From CAZWSX01 sp964636985 (GTDB taxonomy: Bacteria > Planctomycetota > Planctomycetia > Pirellulales > Pirellulaceae): 64,000 nt of DNA. Under the pieces are notes generated by a model that was not told the DNA's origin, searched no databases, and saw nothing but the letters and a program-made list of their open reading frames with translations. The stretch lies in the NCBI GenBank assembly GCA_964636985.1, contig CAZWSX010000017.1, positions 99,997 to 163,996 of the forward strand, written 5' to 3'. A program made the translations under genes and the position numbers. Positions 44,415 to 52,773 of the stretch are shown here, in pieces; position 1 is the first letter of the stretch; every line of letters starts with the position of its first letter.

Positions 44415-47003
44415 TTAGGGGAAGAGGAGCGTTTGGAGGGTTTTTAGTTCGGGGGGTTTGATCAGGTGGTGGTCGAAGCCGGCGGTCTTGGAGCGGTGGC
44501 GGTCTTCTTCTTGGCCCCAGCCTGTCAGGGCGATGAGGGTGACGTCGTCGGCTTGTGATTGGCTGCGGATGCGGCGGGCGACTTCGTAGCCGTCCATTTC
44601 GGGCATGCCGATATCCAAGAGCACGACGTGCGGCTTGTGCTCGGCGAATGCTGCGAGGGCGTCGGGGCCGCTGTAGGCGAGTTGGACGTCGGCGCCGATC
44701 AGTTTCAGGAGCATGCCGAGGCTGTTGGCGGCGTCGCGGTTATCGTCGACCACGAGGACGCGGCGCTTGAGCGACGCGCGCGAGGGGACGAGGTCCTTAA
44801 GGGCCGGATCGGTGCGCAGTTGCGCGACCGACAGAGGCAAACGAACGACGAATTCGCTGCCTTGGCCGGGGCCGGGGCTGTACACTTTGACACTGCCGCC
44901 GTGCATTTCGACGAGGCTTTTAACGAGCGCGAGGCCGATGCCGAGGCCGCCTTGGGAGCGGTTCGCGCGGCGATCGACTTGCGTGAACAGTTCGAACACG
45001 CGGGGGAGCATCTCGGGCGGGATGCCCGTGCCGGTGTCTTGGACCGAAATCGCGACGGCGCTGCCTTCGGGGCGAACGGTGAGCCGGATTTGTCCGCCGG
45101 GATCGGTATACTTGGCGGCGTTGTTCAAGAGGTTCGCCAGGACCTGAGCAAGGCGGACGGGATCACCATTGAGCGTGAGAGGCTCGGGGGGAATCGCGAG
45201 CGTCAAGTTGTGGCCGCCGGCGTCGATCAAGGGGCGGCTGGTTTCGACGGCGCTGCGGACGATGGCGGCGACTTCGATCGGCTCCTTGCGGAGTTCGATC
45301 TGGCCGCCAGTGATGCGCGAGACTTCCATCAAGTCGTCGACCAGGCGGACCATGTGATTGACTTGCCGCTCCATCATTTCGCTAACGCGCTCGGCGGCTG
45401 GATCTTGCGGCGCGGCGAGCCTGAGGATGTGGAGGGAATTGCGGATGGGAGCGAGGGGGTTGCGCAGTTCGTGGGCGAGCACGGCGAGGAATTCATCCTT
45501 GCGGCGGTCGTTTTCGCGAAGGGCATTCTCGGCGCGCTTTCGCTCGGTGATGTCGGTCCAGTAGAGGTTTGCGTAGTCGGCATCGGCAATGAGAGCCACC
45601 GTGATGGCAAAATCTCGCCCTCCTACGGTTAGCTCCCGCTCGAACACGAGAACGCCTTCTGCCGGGGGGAGGATGAGCTGGCGCAGTTGCTCCGGGGCGA
45701 GTTCTCCTTCTCGGACGTTCCACTCGCTTAGGGCCTTGAGTGCACTGGGATTCGCGTGCCGCAAAATCCCGTCCCGTGCGATACGCAAAACAGGCGCAGG
45801 GTTTTGTGCCGGCAACAGCGAGAGGACCTTGAGCTGCGCATCTGCTTGTTTTCTTTGCGAAATATCGCGAGCGACTTTGGAGGCGCCGATGATTCGGCCG
45901 CTGGCGTCGCGGATGGGCGAGACGCTTAGGGAGACGTCGATGAGTCGCCCGTCTTTGGTGACGCGGACGGTTTCGAAATGTTCGATTCGATCGCCGAGGC
46001 GAATGCGGCCTAGGATCATCAGCTCTTCGTCGTGGCGCTCGGGCGGGATCAAGATGGTGATGGGGCGTCCGACGGTTTCGGCGGCGGTGTAGCCGAAGAG
46101 ACGTTCGGCGCCGGCGTTCCAGGTGAGAATAGTTCCTTCCAAGGTTTTGCTGATGATGGCATCGGAGGAGAAGGTGACAATGGCCGCGAGGCGAGCCTGT
46201 ACTTCTTCCGCTTTTTTGAGTTCGGTGACGTCGCGCGTGAAGGAACGCGCATGGATGAAGCGGCCCTCTTCCCACAGCACATTGGAGTTGATGAGGACCT
46301 GCTTGATCGAACCATTTTTGCTGCGGAGCTGGGCCTCGATATTGAGCAAGGTTTCGCCGGCGGTGAGGCGACGAAGAAGATCGTTGATGAGTTGCTGGTC
46401 GACATGGAATTCGGCGATGTGGCGACCGACGTATTCGTCGCGGGTGTAGCCAAGCATGTCGAGTTCGGTTTGGTTGACACGCAGGATGATGCCATCGGGG
46501 CCGACCCAGTGGAGACCGATGCTGGCATTATCGAAAAAGTCGCGGAGGTTCCGCTCGCTGCGCTCGATCTGCGAGAGGTGTGCTCTGGTTTCGTACTGTC
46601 GCCTCCGAGCCCTTAGCGCCGTGCGGACGGCACTGACGAGCGCCGAGACTCGCATGGGGCGCTCGAGCACGATGACGTTGCCGAGGAGATCCATCGATTG
46701 GCCGATGGCGCTCGAATCGGCACCAGGGCGGGCAAGGACCAGAATGGGCAAATCGGACCACGATGGCTGATGGGCGAGCCATTCGTCCAGGCAGCTATTG
46801 TGGACGGGGCCAACGGCTTCCTCAGCCAACAATAAGGCCGACGCGCCTATGGCCAGTTCCTGGCATACCTCGGGCAGATCCGCGCAGCAGTGGCACTGGA
46901 CGCCCGCGCGGAGGAGGACCGATTGGCACAAGGCCGCATCTTTGCTGGTGGGGGCGAGCACCAGCACGCGCTCGTCGACGTGTTGGCCGTGGTCTTCGTT
47001 CAT
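44415..47003 (-). CDS. Hybrid PAS-histidine kinase with N-terminal receiver-like and C-terminal receiver domains
   Basis: 862 residues, no membrane spans. Order: receiver-like domain (about 10-130) without a clear phospho-acceptor Asp; three PAS domains (about 150-265, 266-385, 395-490); HisKA with H511 in LAHELRNPLAP; HATPase_c (about 605-725) with LLNNAAKYT, DTGTGIP and GLGIGLALVK; receiver (about 747-862) with D797 in VVLLDIGMPEMDGYE. The start overlaps the stop of the KaiC-like gene by ATGA, so the two are translationally coupled and probably act in one soluble signalling pathway. No dedicated DNA-binding response regulator lies next to it. Confidence 0.92.
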   Translation of the reverse strand: MNEDHGQHVDERVLVLAPTSKDAALCQSVLLRAGVQCHCCADLPEVCQELAIGASALLLAEEAVGPVHNSCLDEWLAHQPSWSDLPILVLARPGADSSAIGQSMDLLGNVIVLERPMRVSALVSAVRTALRARRRQYETRAHLSQIERSERNLRDFFDNASIGLHWVGPDGIILRVNQTELDMLGYTRDEYVGRHIAEFHVDQQLINDLLRRLTAGETLLNIEAQLRSKNGSIKQVLINSNVLWEEGRFIHARSFTRDVTELKKAEEVQARLAAIVTFSSDAIISKTLEGTILTWNAGAERLFGYTAAETVGRPITILIPPERHDEELMILGRIRLGDRIEHFETVRVTKDGRLIDVSLSVSPIRDASGRIIGASKVARDISQRKQADAQLKVLSLLPAQNPAPVLRIARDGILRHANPSALKALSEWNVREGELAPEQLRQLILPPAEGVLVFERELTVGGRDFAITVALIADADYANLYWTDITERKRAENALRENDRRKDEFLAVLAHELRNPLAPIRNSLHILRLAAPQDPAAERVSEMMERQVNHMVRLVDDLMEVSRITGGQIELRKEPIEVAAIVRSAVETSRPLIDAGGHNLTLAIPPEPLTLNGDPVRLAQVLANLLNNAAKYTDPGGQIRLTVRPEGSAVAISVQDTGTGIPPEMLPRVFELFTQVDRRANRSQGGLGIGLALVKSLVEMHGGSVKVYSPGPGQGSEFVVRLPLSVAQLRTDPALKDLVPSRASLKRRVLVVDDNRDAANSLGMLLKLIGADVQLAYSGPDALAAFAEHKPHVVLLDIGMPEMDGYEVARRIRSQSQADDVTLIALTGWGQEEDRHRSKTAGFDHHLIKPPELKTLQTLLFP

Positions 47004-48514
47004 GCGGGGCCGCCCCTGCGCAGCGAGTCATCGTGTCCGTCGTAGATGGGCACGCCGGTGAGGACGCCGCGAAACTCGGTGAGGGGTTCGCCGACGGTGA
47101 TGCGGCCGCTCGCCATGCCAAATTCGCGGATCGTTCGTTCGTGGACGCCACCACGTTTTTTTACGACGGAGATGGCTTGGTGAACGGCTCCTCGGGCCTC
47201 GAAGTACCGCAGCAAGATCACAGCGTCGGCGAGATAGCTGGCATCGACCGGGCTTGCCATGTTAGATCCGATTAGTCCTTGATGGGCGCCGATCATGATG
47301 GTTGCCACACCCTCTTGGCCTAGATAGGTAAGCAACTCGTGCAATTGGATGATGAGGAACCGTTCTTCGGGCATGGCGTTGAGGTAACCATTCAAGCTAT
47401 CGATGACGACGACCGAAGCTTGATGTTGATCCACGGCCCGGCGAATGACGTGGGCAAACTCGCCCGGCGAGAGTTCGGCGGGATCGACTTGCTGGATGGT
47501 GATGCGACCTTCCTCGAAGGGTTTTCGCAGATTGATATTCAGGCCGTCGGTACGACGAAGCAGGGTGTTGGTGCTCTCGTCGAAAACGAATAGGGAGGCG
47601 CGTTCGCCGCGCTCGGCAGCCGCGGCCGCGAACTGGGCGGCTAACGAGGACTTTCCCGTCCCAGCTGCGCCAACGATGAGTGTGCTGGTGCCACGTTCGA
47701 TACCACCGCCCAGGAGTTTGTCAACTTCGCCGACGCCGCTGGCTAGTTTCTCGGCGAGCGGCGCCGCGCGATGCTCGGCAGCGATCAACCGTGGAAAGAC
47801 ATCAATTCCGCCGCGCCGAATAGCGTAGTCGTGATATCCGCCACGGAAGCGGGCGCCGCGGTACTTGAGGACCATCAGCCGGCGGCGCTCCTTACCGTAT
47901 TCTGGGAACAATTGTTCGATCCGGACGACACCGTGCGCGATACTTTGGACTTGCAGATCGGGTGTGACGCCGCTCATGTCGTCGAGCAGCAAAACGGTGC
48001 AGTTGCGTCCGTTGAAGAATTGCTTGAGCGCGAGGATCTGGCGACGATAACGGAGCGGGTTGCCTGCCAGAAGCCGGAGCTCCGAAAGCGAATCGAAGAC
48101 TGCCCGCGCTGGTTTGATGCGTTCGACATCGGCCAATATTGTTTTCGTGGTCTCGCTGAGTTCGACTTCGGCCGGGTGGAACATAGTGTATTGATCTTCC
48201 GACCGGAGGCTTTCCTCGGTTGCGCCGAGCTCACGAATAGTGATACCGTCGAGCGACCAGCCGTGGGATTCGGCGACGCCACGAAGTTCTTCTAGGGTTT
48301 CGGAGAGCGTCACATATAATACGGACTCGCCACGGCGGACGCCTTCCATCAAAAACTGAAGGGCCAGCGTCGTCTTGCCGGCGCCGGACACCCCCTCGAC
48401 CAAGTAGAGCCGATGCGGCGTGAATCCTCCGCCGAGGATATCGTCGAGACCTTCGATACCTGTGGACGCCCGAGCGTTTGCAGCTTTCTCTTGAGGATTA
48501 GATTGAGTTGCCAT
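47000..48514 (-). CDS. KaiC-like double RecA ATPase
   Basis: 504 residues with two KaiC/RecA domains: CI about 16-245 with Walker A GVSGAGKTT (41-49) and CII about 255-480 with GAAGTGKSS (282-290). In CII the position of the cyanobacterial phosphorylation pair is Ser426-Tyr427 (SPVDASYLADAVILL), so the serine is kept and the threonine is Tyr. No kaiA or kaiB is nearby. Coupled with the hybrid histidine kinase downstream; non-cyanobacterial KaiC paralogues are often found with such kinases and may work as ATP-driven signalling modules rather than clocks. Confidence 0.9.
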   Translation of the reverse strand: MATQSNPQEKAANARASTGIEGLDDILGGGFTPHRLYLVEGVSGAGKTTLALQFLMEGVRRGESVLYVTLSETLEELRGVAESHGWSLDGITIRELGATEESLRSEDQYTMFHPAEVELSETTKTILADVERIKPARAVFDSLSELRLLAGNPLRYRRQILALKQFFNGRNCTVLLLDDMSGVTPDLQVQSIAHGVVRIEQLFPEYGKERRRLMVLKYRGARFRGGYHDYAIRRGGIDVFPRLIAAEHRAAPLAEKLASGVGEVDKLLGGGIERGTSTLIVGAAGTGKSSLAAQFAAAAAERGERASLFVFDESTNTLLRRTDGLNINLRKPFEEGRITIQQVDPAELSPGEFAHVIRRAVDQHQASVVVIDSLNGYLNAMPEERFLIIQLHELLTYLGQEGVATIMIGAHQGLIGSNMASPVDASYLADAVILLRYFEARGAVHQAISVVKKRGGVHERTIREFGMASGRITVGEPLTEFRGVLTGVPIYDGHDDSLRRGGPA

Positions 48515-48949
48515 GACCTCAGCTCCGCCAACCTTTTATCTCGGATATGCGACCCTCGGAATAGACTGGGCAATCTGGCCGCGGAGATTGCCGTCGTTGA
48601 GCGGTGCCTAGAAGCAATTTCCGAACCAATTCCGGCGCTGCATTTTCAATCGGTCCGCGCGGTTAAGAGGGGAAGCCTTGGTCGCTGATCGACCAGCGCG
48701 GTTTCGATGCGAGCAGACCCAGAATGTGAGGCGAGGTGGAGGGACGGCAACGGGCCGTCAAAGAGGGAGAGAATCGGCCAACGATGGATGGGCTTGCACC
48801 AGTTTGCCGGACGCAATTTTTCTGGACTAGCCAGGGCGAATCGATCTCTTCGGCTGGATTCAAAGCCCCCCATTCCGGGTTGGAATTCCGGCTCGCAGGT
48901 GACTGAGAACGGCGAGAGAGGATTGTTAGTGCGCGGCTCGCGAGGATTG
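48515..48949. other. Intergenic stretch without supported gene
   Basis: 435 bases between the KaiC-like start and the small membrane protein stop. No reading frame has coding character. The 3' end carries a 24-base tandem duplication (separate entry). Confidence 0.6.
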
Positions 48950-48965
48950 TTAGTGCGCGACTCGC
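48918..48965. repeat. 24-base tandem duplication across the stop codon of the next gene
   Basis: Two adjacent units (48918-48941 and 48942-48965), GAGGATTGTTAGTGCGCG then G/ACTCGC, differ at one base. On the minus strand each unit contains the same in-frame TAA stop, so the second copy lies beyond the gene. CGACTCGCGAGTCG at 48958-48971 is a perfect palindrome at the junction. Confidence 0.85.
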
Positions 48966-49357
48966 GAGTCGTCGGGATCGTCGAAGAAGACGACGTTCAT
49001 GGAATACTGCGTGGGAGCAGACTTGTGGGTTTGGTAGTTCAGCACGATGAGCTTGGGGCAAATCGCGGGGCGAACGATGTAGGCTCCGCGGCCGAGGCTG
49101 TCGCCTTTTACGTGTTCGACTCTCAAGGCCATCACGTAGACGACGAGCACCGACAAGAGCGCCGTCACTACGTAGGCGAGATGCAACTGCCGCAGACTGA
49201 ATTGAAACGGCCTCGCCTTCTTCGTTCTCTTGCGGCTTCGCCGCTTGTATCCCGTTCCCAAATTGACGACGGGCGAATCCATTCGATCTGCGACTTGGGT
49301 CCGATCGGTTGGAGCAGATTGTTGAGGCATGGCGTCACCACTGGAGGAGAGCAGCAT
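48950..49357 (-). CDS. Small single-span membrane protein with FQFSLR motif
   Basis: 135 residues from ATG 49357 (126 from ATG 49330). A basic stretch (YKRRSRKRTKKARPFQFSLR) leads into one membrane helix (about 58-80), then a short soluble tail. The FQFSLR juxtamembrane motif recurs in several unrelated proteins of this window. No family recognised. Last codons duplicated in tandem. Confidence 0.65.
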   Translation of the reverse strand: MLLSSSGDAMPQQSAPTDRTQVADRMDSPVVNLGTGYKRRSRKRTKKARPFQFSLRQLHLAYVVTALLSVLVVYVMALRVEHVKGDSLGRGAYIVRPAICPKLIVLNYQTHKSAPTQYSMNVVFFDDPDDSRVAH

Positions 49358-49476
49358 CGCATGAAAAGGTCCGCGTCACTGACATGGACCTAACACGGCG
49401 CGCAATCTACCATTGGCCGCTCGCGAATGCTTCTCTCAACCGGGTGGGCGAGGCGCTTTCTGCGCCAAGGCGCAAA

Positions 49477-49776
49477 TCATGACCTCTTCGTGATAGCAGC
49501 GTTGCGTTCAGCGACCAGTTGATTGATCGCTTCGTTCGTTGGACGAATTTCGAACGGACCCATCTTCACGCCTGGATGCTTTGACATGAGCGCGATGGCA
49601 TGGTTGAGATCGCGTGCTTCCAAGAGGAGGATGCCACCGAGTGTTTCTTTCGTTTCCGCGTAGGGACCATCGGTGACTTCGACTTCGTTGTTCTTCATTC
49701 GCAGCGTGACGGCGTTGCGGACGGTGTTCAATAAGTGGACGCTGGACTGGATGTGCATCGCATTCAATGCTGTCAA
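49477..49776 (-). pseudogene. YCII/DGPF-family protein, 5'-truncated
   Basis: Only the C-terminal two-thirds of a DGPF/YCII domain is recognisable (VTDGPYAETKETLGG, then LLLEARDLNHAIALMSKHPG, ending IRPTNEA). The N-terminal 45 or so residues of the family are missing, and the frame upstream is blocked by a stop. Together with the truncated sigma-factor fragment behind it, it is the remnant of an ECF42-type operon. Confidence 0.6.
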
Positions 49777-49840
49777 TCAATAGTCGAATGAGGCCAAGGC
49801 GAAATCGACAGCACGAAGAAACGTTGGCCGAGAGTGGGGC

Positions 49841-50268
49841 TTATTGCCCGAGTTTTGCGATTCGTGCCATTAAAATACGCTTCTCTGGCTCGGCCTTGGT
49901 GAGTTCGAGCGCTCGCTGAAAGGCGGCGCGGGCTTGTGATGTTTTGCCGGCGCGGCGGAGGAGTTCGCCGCGGGCCGAATGGGCGAACTGATAGTTGGCG
50001 AGGTCTCCACGATCGAGGATCGCATCGATGATTGCCAGGCCCGCCGCGGGACCATCGCGCATGGCGATGGCGGCGGCGCGGTTGAGTTCGACGATGGGGG
50101 AAAGATCGATGCGGTGCAGCACCGAGTAAAGAACGACGATTTGGTTCCAGTCGGTCTGATTGGCGGCGACGGCCTCAGCGTGAATGGCCGAGATGGCAGC
50201 TTGCAGCGTGTAGGCGCCGAATCTTCGCGAGCGCAAGGCTAACTCGGCCATTGAACGGGCGACCGGAT
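49841..50268 (-). pseudogene. C-terminal fragment of an ECF42-type sigma factor (DUF6596)
   Basis: 142 codons in frame up to the stop at 49841, with the conserved extension of ECF42 proteins: FGAYTLQAAISAIHAEA, TDWNQIVVLYSVLHRI, VELNRAAAIAMRDGPAAGL, and a tetratricopeptide-like end (GKTSQARAAFQRALELTKAE). Both sigma regions 2 and 4 are missing. Homology breaks off near 50250, 20 bases from the stop of the aldo/keto reductase gene, where the frame runs into that gene's antisense. A gene insertion or rearrangement removed its front. Confidence 0.75.
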
Positions 50269-51240
50269 TTACTGCGACCACTCGGTGGGTTGGCGGACCC
50301 AGCGGTGTTGTTCGAGCGATTTCAACAGGTCGGCTGGTAGGGGGCCGGCGTCGCTGGTGGCCATGTTGGCTTCGACGTTCTTGATCGAGCGCATGCCGGG
50401 GATGACGGTGCCGACGGTGGGATCGGAGAGGGTGAAGCGCATGGCCATTTCGGGCATGGTCATGCCTTTGGGAATGAGAGGTCGGAGGGCTTCGGCGCGG
50501 TCGACGCTGGCGTTCAGATTTTCGGGGACGAAGTAGGTGCTGCGCCAGTCGTCTTTGGGCCAGGTCGACGATTTTGTGAGCGTGCCGGTGAGCGTGCCTT
50601 CGTCGAAGGGGACGCGGGCGATCACGCCGACGTCGTGCTCGCGGCAGGCGGGGAAGAGTTCGTCTTGCGGGTTCTGGTCGAAAATGTTGTAGATGACCTG
50701 CACGCAATCGATGAGGCCGCTCTTCACGGCCGCGATGCCGTTCCAGGGCTCCCAACGGTTTTGGCTGATGCCGATGGCGTGGAACAAGCCTTGCGACTTG
50801 AGATCGGAGAGCTTGTGGTACCAACGATCGTCTTTGAGCCAGCTATCTTCCCAGGTGTGGAGTTGCATCAGGTCGAATGACGGTAGCCCGGCGTTGCGGA
50901 GGCTATCGGTGACGTACTTCTCGATGTGGTCGGGCGGGAAGCAGTCGTCGACGGTGTACTCGCGGCGGCTGGGCCATTTGAAATTCTTGGGCGGAATCTT
51001 GGTGGCGGTGTAGAGCTTGCGATCGGGATAGGCGCGAATCAGGTTGCCTAAGATGGCTTCGCTTTTGCCGGCGCCGTAGCCCCAAGCGGTATCGAAGAAG
51101 TTGCAGCCGAGTTCCACGGAGCGGCGAAGGGCGCGCTCGACATCGTCCTGGTTCGAACCGGTCCAACCGGCGAGGCCCCACATGCCGTAGCCTACGTCGC
51201 TTACGTTCCAGGTTGTTCGTCCGAGTCGACGGTATTTCAT
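50269..51240 (-). CDS. Aldo/keto reductase
   Basis: 323 residues. The catalytic tetrad positions are visible: Asp and Tyr in FFDTAWGYGAGKSE, Lys in YTATKIPP, His in DLMQLHTWED; the NADPH-binding end appears as TVGTVIPGMRSIKNVEAN. It reduces aldehydes or ketones with NADPH; members of this branch are frequent in planctomycetes. Its 3' end marks the breakpoint of the truncated ECF42 gene, suggesting it arrived there by rearrangement. Confidence 0.92.
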   Translation of the reverse strand: MKYRRLGRTTWNVSDVGYGMWGLAGWTGSNQDDVERALRRSVELGCNFFDTAWGYGAGKSEAILGNLIRAYPDRKLYTATKIPPKNFKWPSRREYTVDDCFPPDHIEKYVTDSLRNAGLPSFDLMQLHTWEDSWLKDDRWYHKLSDLKSQGLFHAIGISQNRWEPWNGIAAVKSGLIDCVQVIYNIFDQNPQDELFPACREHDVGVIARVPFDEGTLTGTLTKSSTWPKDDWRSTYFVPENLNASVDRAEALRPLIPKGMTMPEMAMRFTLSDPTVGTVIPGMRSIKNVEANMATSDAGPLPADLLKSLEQHRWVRQPTEWSQ

Positions 51241-51475
51241 TGCTTGCGTTTCTGATCGGGTGGCTCAATGGGAAAGTCTGGCCGCCATTTTACTGGACAC
51301 TGTGGTCGAGCAAGGGGTGTGGGCGATTCTGCGCTGGCGCGGTGGGTTAGTGATTTTTTCTCACACGAAGGCACGAAGAGGAAGATGGAGGAGCACGAAC
51401 CCACAGCAGCGTGAAGGGCTGTCGAGCCACTTGGTTGCGGCATGGACTCGGTCGGCAATCGTCACTTGTGGGATC

Positions 51476-51943
51476 TTATCCGAGAATGTCGACGGCCTTT
51501 CGCAGCAGCAATTCAAGATCGGCAAAGGGCTCGCCGCCGTTGTGTTTTCGATACAAGGTATCCAGATATTTGGTGTGCGGGGCTGAATGGGGGCGACCGT
51601 ACAAGACTTTCTTGGGGTCTTTGCCCATCCAAAAACCGAACTCCACATTGGTGGTAAGCGCCGGCATGTGTTGCATCTCTCTGGGAACCCAAGCGACGAT
51701 GAGTTTGCAGTTTTCCAGACAGGCGAATTCCCAGGCAACCTGGTCGTCGTAGTCGGGAAATGGTTGGCCCGATTCCGCCTCGGCAACACAGACGATTCCG
51801 TCGTATCCAGCTTGCTTGAGGATCTCGATGGCCTGCGGCCGCCAGGAGAGTGTTTCTTGGTTTCGCGGCGTGGGCCCGACGAGAAAGAGCGACTTGGTTC
51901 CGGGGCGATCCAACGCGGGATGGTTGGAGTAGATCAGGTGCAT
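51476..51943 (-). CDS. Nucleoside 2-deoxyribosyltransferase-like protein
   Basis: 155 residues of the Nuc_deoxyri_tr2 type: SLFLVGPTPRNQETLSWRPQ at the start, GYDGIVCVAEAESGQPFPDY, the DDQVAWEFACLENC block with the nucleophile-type Glu, and VEFGFWMGKDPKKVLYG. Relatives cleave or exchange N-glycosidic bonds of nucleosides; whether this one does so is not proven. Stands between non-coding gaps (51241-51475 and 51944-52225). Confidence 0.82.
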   Translation of the reverse strand: MHLIYSNHPALDRPGTKSLFLVGPTPRNQETLSWRPQAIEILKQAGYDGIVCVAEAESGQPFPDYDDQVAWEFACLENCKLIVAWVPREMQHMPALTTNVEFGFWMGKDPKKVLYGRPHSAPHTKYLDTLYRKHNGGEPFADLELLLRKAVDILG

Positions 51944-52047
51944 GGACTTGCCCTAGAGTTGCCCGCCGACGGAAGAGACACAAGTGCCGGAAGCTGGTTC
52001 AGGTCGGGTTGAAGGGTTGGCGAATGCTTCAGGTCACGTTTTCTGTC

Positions 52048-52128
52048 GGCCCTTCGGGCCTTGAGTTCTTGTGGCATAGCCAACCGAGGCCTTACGGCCT
52101 CGGCTAGGATCTGTCGGGCCTTCGGCCC
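52048..52128. repeat. Cluster of three GC-rich hairpins
   Basis: GGCCC-TTC-GGGCC (52048-52060), CCGAGGCC-TTAC-GGCCTCGG (52084-52103) and GGGCC-TTC-GGCCC (52116-52128) follow one another in the gap after the deoxyribosyltransferase-like gene start. Two have the TTC loop. The surrounding words are repeated (CGGCCCTTCGGGCCTT, CGGGCCTTCGGCCCTG). Confidence 0.65.
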
Positions 52129-52174
52129 TGGGAGATTTGTCGGCAAACGTATCTTGCAATGGTTGGTCTATTCA

Positions 52175-52199
52175 CACTGGCGTCTTTTGGACGCCAGTG
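52175..52199 (-). repeat. GTRGC-type hairpin downstream of the VOC gene
   Basis: Perfect 10-bp stem CACTGGCGTC / GACGCCAGTG with a 5-base loop. On the minus strand it is preceded by GGTGG, 26 bases after the VOC gene stop. Confidence 0.65.
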
Positions 52200-52225
52200 C
52201 CACCCATCTGACTCAGTCCGCTCGG

Positions 52226-52630
52226 CTAAGCACTTGGCGGCGGCGGGGCTGGGGTGCAGAGTTCGACGAGGGTTCCGTCGGGGCAGCGGACGTAGGAGAC
52301 GGTTTGGCCCCAGGGTTTGGGGGCAGGGGCGGCGATTTCTTTTGCGCCAGCGGCTAGTGCTTTTTGGTGGGCGGCTGGGACGTCGTCGGTGACGAGGCCG
52401 ATTTCGACGCCTAGAGGTTGAGGCGAGTCGCTGGCTCGGACGTAGCTTTTGAGGAGGTTCTCTGAGACGAAGTCGTGCGATGCGAAGCCGAGCGAGGTGC
52501 CGCCGGTGTCCATTTCGCCGTAGTCGCCGGTGGGGATCACGAATCGGGGCGTGAGCCCGAAGGCTTTTTCGAAGAAGGCCATCGATTCGGCGGCTTTGGG
52601 GACGAAGACGATGGTGTAGCCGAGACGCAT
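52226..52630 (-). CDS. VOC (glyoxalase/bleomycin-resistance) superfamily protein
   Basis: 134 residues from ATG 52630 with AAGGA nine bases upstream; the frame open to 52699 is repeat-flanked leader. Two glyoxalase beta-alpha-beta-beta-beta halves: YTIVFVPKAAESMAFFEKAF with LTPRFVIPTGDYGEMDTGG, then VEIGLVTDDVPAAHQKALAA with VSYVRCPDGTLVELCTP. Possible metal ligand in the last motif (E). Substrate unknown. A GTRGC-type hairpin follows its stop. Confidence 0.88.
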   Translation of the reverse strand: MRLGYTIVFVPKAAESMAFFEKAFGLTPRFVIPTGDYGEMDTGGTSLGFASHDFVSENLLKSYVRASDSPQPLGVEIGLVTDDVPAAHQKALAAGAKEIAAPAPKPWGQTVSYVRCPDGTLVELCTPAPPPPSA

Positions 52631-52726
52631 GGGGGGAGTCCTTGTGGAATTTGAGTGGTTGTGATTTCCGATTTGTTGGATGGCGTTCCTTGAGAGCAAC
52701 GTGTTCGGAGTTGGTTACTCCACCTC

Positions 52727-52748
52727 GCACGGACAGGAATGTCCGTGC
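52727..52748 (-). repeat. GTRGC-hairpin repeat, type 1, copy 6
   Basis: On the minus strand: AAAGTA, stem GCACGGACA / TGTCCGTGC, loop TTCC, 26 bases after the stop of the AAA protease gene. Confidence 0.85.
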
Positions 52749-52773
52749 TACTTTGGGCGTGTGCGCCACTTTT

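Noticed and set aside
47000..48514. A circadian clock locus
   Set aside because: KaiC-like proteins are common outside cyanobacteria; no kaiA, kaiB, sasA or rpaA is present, and the second phosphosite is Tyr.
50260..50824. Upstream part of the frame containing the ECF42 fragment
   Set aside because: Above about 50268 it is the antisense of the aldo/keto reductase gene and has an Arg/His-rich shadow composition; only the part below is sigma-factor homologous.
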